From JBAYJM01 sp964350585 (GTDB lineage: Bacteria > Patescibacteriota > Patescibacteriia > 2-01-FULL-39-33): 31,016 bases of DNA. The notes under the pieces were generated by a model. The model made no database searches, had not been told where the DNA came from, and worked only from the letters and a program-made list of their open reading frames with translations. Made by a program: the position numbers and the translations under genes. This document shows, piece by piece, positions 1 through 6,134 of the stretch; positions within the stretch are counted from its first letter, which is position 1; the number at the start of each line of letters is the position of its first letter. Where the stretch lies: contig CAYGKC010000012.1 of NCBI GenBank assembly GCA_964350585.1, forward strand, positions 1 through 31,016, read 5' to 3'.

Positions 1-840
1 AAAGTTCGAGACAAAAGAATTGTAAAAGGATTATTGGCTTTTATTTTTTTAATCGCATCGCTGACTGTTATTTATGAAGGCTTCATGTCTGAAGATTATT
101 CTGATGCCAGTGATTATAGCGGAGAAGAGGCTATATCCGCCTGCAATGTTACGGCTATAAATTTGCATGGTGAGATGCTTACTTATGTTTCCCCGTCCGA
201 TCAAGATGAAAATGGATATACTACTTTAGACCAAATTGCATCAGAAAATGTTATACAGTTTATTGAAGACTCAGAAGCGGATGACAGTATTAAGGCTATT
301 GTCATGGAAATCGATTCAATGGGAGGATCTCCTGTAGCGGGTGAAGAAATCAGTATGGCGCTTAAGACTGCCAAAAAACCAACGGTGGCATTTGTAAGAG
401 GTATGGCCGCTTCCGCTGCTTATCTTGCCGCTAGCGGTGCTGACAAGATTTACGCATCAAAATACAGCGATGTTGGCGGGATTGGAGTAACCATGTCATA
501 CTTGGATTATTCACAACAAAATCAAAATGACGGTTTGATTTATAATCAGCTTAGTTCTGGTAAGTTTAAAGACGCGGGCGATCCTGAAAAAAGTTTATCA
601 GAGGAAGAAAAAGCTTTGTTTACGCGAGACATTAATATTATGCATCAGAATTTTGTTAAGGAAGTCGCTGAAAATAGAAAATTGGATATTAAAAAAGTTT
701 CAGCCATGGCCGACGGCTCTACTATGCTGGGAGAAATGGCTTTGAAAAACGGCCTCATTGACGCCATCGGCGGTTATCCGGAAGTAAAAGAGTACTTGAA
801 AGAAAGGATAGGGGAGGATGTGGAGATTTGTTGGTATTAA
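1..840 (+). CDS. sppA: Signal peptide peptidase SppA (5' partial)
   Basis: S49-family membrane serine protease that degrades leftover signal peptides in the membrane. The frame is open from base 1, so the true start lies upstream. The TTG at 34 falls inside the N-terminal membrane anchor, where basic residues (KVRDKR) precede a hydrophobic stretch, and is not the start. Counting from that TTG, the likely nucleophile is S127 in RGMAASAAY and the general base is K179 in SGKFKD. Their 52-residue separation equals that of Ser147/Lys199 in B. subtilis SppA. The conserved MEIDSMGGSP stretch lies around residues 91-100. The protein is short and single-domain, like Gram-positive and archaeal SppA rather than the duplicated E. 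coli form. No hairpin terminator follows the stop. Family assignment is firm. Confidence 0.93.
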   Translation, partial: KVRDKRIVKGLLAFIFLIASLTVIYEGFMSEDYSDASDYSGEEAISACNVTAINLHGEMLTYVSPSDQDENGYTTLDQIASENVIQFIEDSEADDSIKAIVMEIDSMGGSPVAGEEISMALKTAKKPTVAFVRGMAASAAYLAASGADKIYASKYSDVGGIGVTMSYLDYSQQNQNDGLIYNQLSSGKFKDAGDPEKSLSEEEKALFTRDINIMHQNFVKEVAENRKLDIKKVSAMADGSTMLGEMALKNGLIDAIGGYPEVKEYLKERIGEDVEICWY

Positions 841-951
841 ATTTTATACTTTTTTAATACATAACATAAGAAAATTTATATTATAGATAAAGTTGTTAAA
901 GTATAATAAGAATTGAAGATTGGAAATAGATTATGAAAATAATTGAATAAT

Positions 952-1695
952 ATGAAACTATTTTTAGCATCAGCATTCGATCAGGTAGCAGAACTATTTG
1001 AAAAAAGGGTCCAAAAGCTGAAGGGAAAGAAAGTTATTTTTATTGAAAATCCCGCAGATATATATAATAATGATAAGTGGTGGGTAAAACTTGACCGGGA
1101 TGCGTTTATTAGACTTGGATCTATTGTTATTAATGTTGATTTGCGCGATATAGCTATGGATGAATTTAAAAAAATATTAGCTGAGGCTGATATTATTCAT
1201 ATATGCGGGGGAAGTGTTTTTTATACAATGTCGCTTTTAAAAGAAAAAGGTTTTGATAAGATAATTGCTGACTTTGTAAAAGAAAACAAACTAATTTATA
1301 CGGGAACCAGTGCCGGATCAATGATTGTGGCTGATAATTTGTCGTTAGACAGTCATGACCCTGATGAAAAGCAGTTTGTGGAAAAGCTAAAGGATTTTTT
1401 AGGCTTGGGCTTAGTAAACTTTTTAATTATTCCGCACGCAAACAACAAAGATTTTACTGACAATAATATTGAAATAATAAAAAACCTCACCAAATTTTCT
1501 CAACCGGTTATATTCTTATATGATACTCAGGCTGTATTAGTGGAAAANNNNNNNNNNNNNNNNNNNNNNNNNNNNNNNNNNNNNNNNNNNNNNNNNNNNN
1601 NNNNNNNNNNNNNNNNNNNNNNNNNNNNNNNNNNNNNNNNNNNNNNNGGTATTTATATTGGTATGCAGTATCAAATTATAATAATGGCTAGATAG
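952..1695 (+). CDS. Peptidase E-like (S51) / type 1 glutamine amidotransferase-like protein, interrupted by gap
   Basis: Cytoplasmic serine hydrolase of the peptidase E class; known members cleave Asp-X dipeptides, but the substrate here is unknown. The nucleophile elbow GTSAGS puts Ser at residue 120, ICGGSVFYT precedes it, and a candidate catalytic His lies in IIPHANN (H162). I chose ATG 952 because the protein then begins MKLFLASAF, typical of the family; a TTG at 943 adds three residues. No SD is visible. A TATAAT at 902-907 may be the -10 element. The sequence enters 100 Ns at 1548. The 15 in-frame codons after the gap (to 1695) may or may not belong to this gene, because the true gap length is unknown. 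Confidence 0.78.
   Translation: MKLFLASAFDQVAELFEKRVQKLKGKKVIFIENPADIYNNDKWWVKLDRDAFIRLGSIVINVDLRDIAMDEFKKILAEADIIHICGGSVFYTMSLLKEKGFDKIIADFVKENKLIYTGTSAGSMIVADNLSLDSHDPDEKQFVEKLKDFLGLGLVNFLIIPHANNKDFTDNNIEIIKNLTKFSQPVIFLYDTQAVLVEXXXXXXXXXXXXXXXXXXXXXXXXXXXXXXXXXXGIYIGMQYQIIIMAR
1548..1647. other. Assembly gap 1 (100 N)
   Basis: Exactly 100 Ns, probably a placeholder of unknown real length. The flanks show no shared sequence, unlike gap 3. It interrupts the peptidase E-like gene. Confidence 0.97.
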
Positions 1696-1754
1696 TTAGT
1701 AAAAGCCTTGAAAAATGATTTATTGTAAAAAATAAGTTATTTTTTTTGTTTAAA

Positions 1755-1783
1755 TTGACAAAATATTTAATATGTGCTATAAA
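1755..1783 (+). promoter_or_regulatory. Sigma70-type promoter of the 1849 orphan gene
   Basis: TTGACA at 1755-1760, a 17-nt spacer, then TATAAA at 1778-1783 preceded by TGC (extended -10). It lies about 65 nt upstream of the ATG at 1849. Confidence 0.8.
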
Positions 1784-1848
1784 TATAGGTCCAATAGTTC
1801 TTTTAATGGCGAATATAACTCAATTACTGAGAGAAATAGAGGTGATAA

Positions 1849-2607
1849 ATGCAGTTATTAGAATCTGCAATAAGAGAAGGAAGAATTGATCAAGCAATGT
1901 CAATTTGTAGATGCATAACGCACTACAGTGACGCCAAAGAGCATGCTCAAGCAATACTGGGACATGAGGATTCTCCTCATGAGTTGATCGATAGAATTCT
2001 GGAAATTTTCTGCAATAGTAGAATTAACCAAACACCACAACATGGGAAATGGATTGAATCTTTTTGCCACTTTTCAAGGGAATTATGGAAAAGGCGATTG
2101 GTCCATTGGATTGCTTATTGCTATAAGCTTTCTCTAGGTGGCGCAAATGAGTTGTTCAACTTTCATGGCTGCCATCGGATAGTAAGTGATTTCGTACTTT
2201 ACTCTAACTGGGATGATGATCCTGCTATGTTTCATCTTCAGCCAAAGAATCTCATTTGGATGCAGTGGAAAAACCATAGCTACGCCAAAGCGCGTATCGA
2301 TGCAGGATTATTTAAGTCTGAAGAAGATTTCCTAAGGTGGAAGATTAAGCGACCTGAAATTTATAGGCGCTATAACTTCGATTTAAACATGTTGTTGATC
2401 GATTTGAACAATTCTTCTGGGATAAAAGAGAAACTTCAGAAGATGGGTGTTGATGTAGGTGAGTTTACCGCCTTCGAAAAACAGTTGCTCACGGAGCAAT
2501 TGGAAACGCTGGACGCGAAGCTTTACAAAAATAAAGATGTTCGGCGACGCAGAGAATTCGAAAGGGAGATTAAAAGAACCCTGGATGAATTGTCATGCAG
2601 AGACTAA
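1849..2607 (+). CDS. Orphan protein, unknown function, single-gene unit
   Basis: I do not recognise this 252-aa protein. It looks soluble, with no signal peptide or membrane segment. The N-terminus carries Cys20/Cys22 in SICRCITH and the middle is rich in Trp, His and aromatic residues (WIAYCYKLSL, FNFHGCHRIV). The C-terminal ~50 residues are charged and helical (RRRREFEREIKR). The ATG is supported by an AGAGGTGAT SD a few nt upstream. The gene has its own consensus promoter (1755-1783) and a GC-rich terminator (2614-2654), so it is transcribed alone. By eye its base composition is less AT-rich than the neighbouring core genes, which could mean a different origin. Coding status is well supported; function is open. 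Confidence 0.75.
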   Translation: MQLLESAIREGRIDQAMSICRCITHYSDAKEHAQAILGHEDSPHELIDRILEIFCNSRINQTPQHGKWIESFCHFSRELWKRRLVHWIAYCYKLSLGGANELFNFHGCHRIVSDFVLYSNWDDDPAMFHLQPKNLIWMQWKNHSYAKARIDAGLFKSEEDFLRWKIKRPEIYRRYNFDLNMLLIDLNNSSGIKEKLQKMGVDVGEFTAFEKQLLTEQLETLDAKLYKNKDVRRRREFEREIKRTLDELSCRD

Positions 2608-2613
2608 AAAAAT

Positions 2614-2654
2614 ACCCCCATCACTGGCAGAGTCGGTGAAGGGGGTTTTATTTT
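2614..2654 (+). terminator. Intrinsic terminator after the 1849 orphan gene
   Basis: Outer stem ACCCCC (2614-2619) pairs with GGGGGT (2641-2646). An inner TCAC (2621-2624) pairs with GTGA (2636-2639). A TTTTATTTT tract follows. Confidence 0.85.
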
Positions 2655-2673
2655 GCAATATTACTTTTAACTA

Positions 2674-3624
2674 CTAAATATTTAAAGCTTTTTTGATCTT
2701 ATCAATTATTTTCGGATTTTCATTTGTTCCGGTCAAAATAGAAGTAAGACGTTCAAAAGAAAGGTTGCTAGGATTGTTTGTGTTTTCCGGGTTCTGAAGA
2801 AAGTCGCTAATGTCAATAATACTAAAACCTATTTGAGGGTCATAAAAAAAATTGCTGTTTTTGGAAGGATCAAATTGCAGGCCTAATTCATCAAGTCTGG
2901 CAATATCCTTGGCGAAATTATTGAAGTGTTCTTGAGGAATATCAGCTATTTGATCTTGCGAAAGTTTATCCAGCTGAATCCCTTTGGCCTTTTCCATTAT
3001 TTTAAATGTAGCTTCACCCGTTTGAAACACGTCAAGAATACGAGGAATCCTATCTGTATCAATGTCCTGCATAATATATGGCAGAGTGCCTTCAAATTCA
3101 AAAGTTCCCTTTGATTTTTTTATTAAAATCAAATTTTCATTTTCAATCTCAAACACTCCTTGGGCGTTAGATCCTCCTTCTTGAATGTTTTTATTTTGGA
3201 AATTTTCTAAATTATTCCTAATATTAAGTTCTAGTGTTTTTTGTCTTAATTCATCGGGGATTACGGCTTTAGATAAATAATCAATTCTAGTCATCCTGAA
3301 TTCAGTATTTTTTAAGTTTATTTGTGTAAAAATTTTATTTTCCAATTCAGATATTTTTTCTGATAATTTTTTGAATTCTTCAGCTGAGGTGATGAACTTG
3401 TTTTTCCATAAATCTAAAATTTTCGCTCTCTCTGTTTTGGCATTGTTTTGTGCTTTTATTAAATCTTCTTGAAGCTGAAAAATTTCCGATCTGATTTGTT
3501 CAACTTTTATTTTTAGTTGTTCCACATCTGTTTCAGGGTTGCTTTCTGCTTCTTTTCCATTTGGTTCATTTTCTCCTTTTTCAGCTGTTTTGATTTTTGG
3601 TTCTTGATCTTTATTTATGGGCAT
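2674..3624 (-). CDS. Coiled-coil protein with a degenerate kinase-like domain
   Basis: Unrecognised 316-aa protein. Residues 1-35 are charged and low-complexity. Residues 35-105 form a likely coiled coil (VEQLKIKVEQIRSEIFQLQ). The rest resembles a protein-kinase or aminoglycoside-phosphotransferase fold: a beta strand with lysines (LILIKK, 165-170), a hinge-like IMEKAKGIQL (209-218), a catalytic-loop-like segment with D252, N256 and N258, and a metal-loop-like IIDISD (D271, D274). The HxD histidine is missing (LQFD) and the Asp-Asn spacing differs from canonical HGDxxxxN, so it may be a pseudokinase. The fold assignment is inference. It is divergent from the ABC-F gene; an extended -10 (TGCTATAAT on the minus strand, 3669-3674) lies upstream. 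Only a weak AAGAGA is seen as SD. Confidence 0.7.
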   Translation of the reverse strand: MPINKDQEPKIKTAEKGENEPNGKEAESNPETDVEQLKIKVEQIRSEIFQLQEDLIKAQNNAKTERAKILDLWKNKFITSAEEFKKLSEKISELENKIFTQINLKNTEFRMTRIDYLSKAVIPDELRQKTLELNIRNNLENFQNKNIQEGGSNAQGVFEIENENLILIKKSKGTFEFEGTLPYIMQDIDTDRIPRILDVFQTGEATFKIMEKAKGIQLDKLSQDQIADIPQEHFNNFAKDIARLDELGLQFDPSKNSNFFYDPQIGFSIIDISDFLQNPENTNNPSNLSFERLTSILTGTNENPKIIDKIKKALNI

Positions 3625-3697
3625 ATTATATTTTTAGTCTCTTTTAGGAATTATAATTAAATTGAGTGATTATAGCAATTAAATTTAGTTTCTTTAC

Positions 3698-3726
3698 TAG
3701 ACAAAAAGTAATTATTTTGTTATTAT
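3698..3726 (+). promoter_or_regulatory. Promoter of the ABC-F gene
   Basis: TAGACA (3698-3703), 17 nt, TATTAT (3721-3726), each 5 of 6 to consensus. An overlapping TATAAT at 3724-3729 is an alternative -10 with worse spacing. Predicted transcription start is near 3733. Confidence 0.55.
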
Positions 3727-3738
3727 AATAAAAATATG

Positions 3739-3768
3739 GCCTAAGACTTTGCTTAGGTATTTTTATTT
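3739..3768 (+). promoter_or_regulatory. Leader hairpin with U-tract (possible attenuator) before ABC-F
   Basis: CCTAAG (3740-3745), loop ACTTTG, CTTAGG (3752-3757), followed by TATTTTTATTT. It lies between the predicted promoter and the ATG at 3777, so it can only act on the ABC-F transcript itself. Confidence 0.5.
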
Positions 3769-3776
3769 AAAAAAAT

Positions 3777-5231
3777 ATGGCAGAAGAAGTAATACTAAGA
3801 TTTGATGAAGTGTATTTTGAATACGCGCATAAAAAGCCTCTTTTGGATGAGGTGAGCTTTAGCGTGAGAAAATCTTCTAAAATAACTCTAATGGGTCAAA
3901 ACGGAGCGGGAAAAAGTACAATTTTCAATTTAATTCAGGGAAAAATAAAGCCACAGAAAGGCAATGTATTTGTTACTAATGATGCGACAATCGGAGCGTC
4001 CAAGCAGGTGATTGATATTGAAGATTTAGATTTAACGCTTCAGGAGTATTTTTCTAAAGCATTTTCCGAAGTTCCCGGCAATATTAAAGGCAGGATAAAC
4101 AAAGTTCTTGAAGCCGTAAATTTGAATATTCCCATTGAGCGCAAGGTTCGTGAGATGTCCGGCGGTCAGCAGGCAAGATTGCTTTTGGCCTATGCCTTAA
4201 TCCAAGATCCTGATATATTGCTTCTTGATGAGCCTACAAATAATTTAGATCAAGACGGAATTGATCATCTTATTACTTTTTTAATAATGTATGAAAAAAC
4301 AGTGATCGTAATTTCTCACGATGCCGATTTTTTGAATTGTTTTACTGACGGAGTTATTTACCTTGATGTTTTTACTCACAAAATTGAAAGTTATGTGGGA
4401 GATTATTTCTCTGTTGTTGAAGAAATATCAAAAAGGATTGAAAGAGAGCAAATGGAAAACGCCAGGGCGCAAAAATTAATTCAAGACAGGAAAGAAAAAG
4501 TAAACTTCTTTTCCCATAAGGGAGGAAAGATGAGAAAACTTGCCAAAAAATTAAAGGAAGAGACAGAAGAGCTTGAAGAAAATATTGTTGATGTTAGAAG
4601 GGAAGACAGGACCATAAGAGAATTTTCCATTCCTGTGCAGGATATAAAGACAGAGGCCGCTACGATTAATTCGGTTTTGTCATTTTATAATCATTTGCCT
4701 TTGGTAAAAGAAACTAACGTGATAGTAAGAAAAAGAACTCGAGTTTTGGTAACCGGACCTAATGGGATAGGCAAGAGTACTTTTTTAAAATCTCTTGTTG
4801 GCGCAACTGCTGAAGGCGCAACAATTACAGAAGGAGTAAGAGTAGGTTATTACAGCCAGGATTTTTCACAGCTGGATTACAATCAGAGTGTTTTTGAATC
4901 ATTAAAGAGCGCAATTTTAGATGCCGATATTACTGAGCAAGAAATGCGATCAGTAGCAGCGGGTTTTTTGATAACTGGAAATTTGATGGAAAACAATGTT
5001 TCGACACTTTCAGAAGGTCAGAAAGGATTGCTGTCTTTCGCGCGTTTGGTGCTGATGAGACCGGGCTTATTGATTTTGGATGAGCCGACTAATCATATAA
5101 ATTTCAGGCATATTCCTGTGATAGCCAAAGCGATAAACGAGTATGAGGGCGCGATTATTATGGTTAGCCATATGCCAGACTTCGTAAAACAAATTAAGGT
5201 TGATGAATTTTTGGATATGGGCAAGGTGTAG
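3777..5231 (+). CDS. ABC-F family ATP-binding protein
   Basis: Soluble protein with two ABC domains, of the ABC-F class that binds the ribosomal E site and acts in translation (EttA-like factors) or antibiotic resistance. Domain 1 has Walker A GQNGAGKST (40-48), signature MSGGQQ, Walker B ILLLDEPTNNLD and switch His in VISHDADF. A charged helical linker follows (roughly residues 215-275, rich in K/R/E, the P-site tRNA-interaction motif region). Domain 2 has GPNGIGKST, a variant signature LSEGQ, LLILDEPTNHIN and MVSHMPDF. At 484 aa it is shorter than most ABC-F proteins, with no C-terminal extension. No SD precedes the ATG; a leader hairpin sits immediately upstream. The subfamily cannot be fixed by eye. 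Confidence 0.9.
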   Translation: MAEEVILRFDEVYFEYAHKKPLLDEVSFSVRKSSKITLMGQNGAGKSTIFNLIQGKIKPQKGNVFVTNDATIGASKQVIDIEDLDLTLQEYFSKAFSEVPGNIKGRINKVLEAVNLNIPIERKVREMSGGQQARLLLAYALIQDPDILLLDEPTNNLDQDGIDHLITFLIMYEKTVIVISHDADFLNCFTDGVIYLDVFTHKIESYVGDYFSVVEEISKRIEREQMENARAQKLIQDRKEKVNFFSHKGGKMRKLAKKLKEETEELEENIVDVRREDRTIREFSIPVQDIKTEAATINSVLSFYNHLPLVKETNVIVRKRTRVLVTGPNGIGKSTFLKSLVGATAEGATITEGVRVGYYSQDFSQLDYNQSVFESLKSAILDADITEQEMRSVAAGFLITGNLMENNVSTLSEGQKGLLSFARLVLMRPGLLILDEPTNHINFRHIPVIAKAINEYEGAIIMVSHMPDFVKQIKVDEFLDMGKV

Positions 5232-5272
5232 TTGGAGAATTATATGTAAGTTAATTTTTAAATTAAAATAAT

Positions 5273-5305
5273 CCTCAAACTTAAAGTGTTGAGGGTTGTT
5301 TTTTT
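5273..5305 (+). terminator. Intrinsic terminator after ABC-F
   Basis: CCTCAA (5273-5278) pairs with TTGAGG (5289-5294); a TTTTTTT tract at 5299-5305 follows. It is convergent with the next terminator. Confidence 0.8.
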
Positions 5306-5306
5306 G

Positions 5307-5341
5307 AAAAAAAAGCGCGGAAACCATATAAGTCTCCGCGT
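5307..5341 (-). terminator. Intrinsic terminator of the 5361-5876 orphan gene (minus)
   Basis: CGCGGA (5316-5321) pairs with TCCGCG (5335-5340). On the minus strand this is followed by eight Us (A-run 5307-5314). Confidence 0.85.
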
Positions 5342-5360
5342 GCGGTGTATTGAAAATGCA

Positions 5361-5876
5361 TCACCTTTGGAACCAATGGGCTTTGTACACGGTTCCATCT
5401 TTTGTAGAAGGCTCTCTTTCTAAAAGAGCCGGATTTTGGATAGTTGTCAGCATAACAAAGCCAGCCGGTCCTTTTCCAAAGAATACTTGAAATTTTATTT
5501 GTTGGTATTCAGTACCTTCGGGCGCCTTGCTTTGCTCAAAGCCGAAAGGATCGTAGAGTGTTTTGCCAATAAGGTCCTTTAAGCCAAGCAGACGAAGTAC
5601 AATTTTTGGAATGAAAGGACTAATGTCGAAGCTAATTAATGCCCCGAATGGCTTATTGTCAGGAATGGATTGACTAAATGTCCCCATTCCAGGAGTGACA
5701 GTTCCAAGATGCTTGAACTCGGAAACTGTAAGAATATTTTTTGCCGAGTTATAAAACTGTGTCCAAAAATAGAACTTCTTTAGAAGTTCTCGTCCTAGAA
5801 AAACAGTACTTGCTCCCAGTACGATGTTAAGAATAACGCTGATTGCGACTATGATTGAAAGTACGATTATGATCAT
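5361..5876 (-). CDS. Orphan membrane-anchored protein, unknown function
   Basis: Unrecognised protein of 171 aa from the start chosen here. It begins directly with a hydrophobic segment (MIIIVLSIIVAISVILNIV), then a soluble domain rich in aromatic residues, Gly and Pro (TVTPGMGTF, GKGPAGFVML). The likely topology is one N-terminal membrane anchor. I chose ATG 5876 because GGAAAGGA lies 7 nt upstream; an in-frame ATG at 5906 adds MANNSGKENA but has no SD. The unit has a perfect promoter (5926-5954) and its own terminator, so it is monocistronic. By eye it is less AT-rich than the core genes. No family can be named. Confidence 0.72.
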   Translation of the reverse strand: MIIIVLSIIVAISVILNIVLGASTVFLGRELLKKFYFWTQFYNSAKNILTVSEFKHLGTVTPGMGTFSQSIPDNKPFGALISFDISPFIPKIVLRLLGLKDLIGKTLYDPFGFEQSKAPEGTEYQQIKFQVFFGKGPAGFVMLTTIQNPALLEREPSTKDGTVYKAHWFQR

Positions 5877-5925
5877 GGCGTTTTCCTTTCCTGAGTTGTT
5901 TGCCATTTCATTAATTTAACTATAT

Positions 5926-5954
5926 ATTATATCTATTAATTAACAAATTGTCAA
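5926..5954 (-). promoter_or_regulatory. Consensus sigma70 promoter (minus) of the 5361-5876 orphan gene
   Basis: On the minus strand: TTGACA (5949-5954), exactly 17 nt, TATAAT (5926-5931). Both hexamers are perfect. Predicted start is near 5919. Confidence 0.88.
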
Positions 5955-6025
5955 GCGTTACGTAATGGGCCAATAGCTTGGCAAGATTTATTACCTAGAG
6001 TTTTTTTAAATTGAATTATTTAATT

Positions 6026-6054
6026 TTGACATTGTGAATAATTAATATTATAAT
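6026..6054 (+). promoter_or_regulatory. Consensus sigma70 promoter of pflB
   Basis: TTGACA (6026-6031), 17-nt spacer, TATAAT (6049-6054). Predicted start is near 6061, giving a leader of about 74 nt. Confidence 0.88.
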
Positions 6055-6079
6055 TATTAATGTCCTCGAAAAGTGTATA

Positions 6080-6113
6080 AATACTTTTTCCCATTTATGG
6101 GAGTATTTTTTTT
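6080..6113 (+). promoter_or_regulatory. Leader terminator-like hairpin (possible attenuator) before pflB
   Basis: AATACT (6080-6085) pairs with AGTATT (6102-6107), and CCCAT (6090-6094) pairs with ATGGG (6097-6101), with a 4-U bulge. Eight Us follow (6106-6113). It lies between the promoter and the ATG at 6135, so it could end pflB transcripts early. An alternative pairing of ATAAAT (6077-6082) with ATTTAT (6093-6098) would disrupt it. Confidence 0.55.
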
Positions 6114-6134
6114 GAAAAATTTTAATTATAAATA

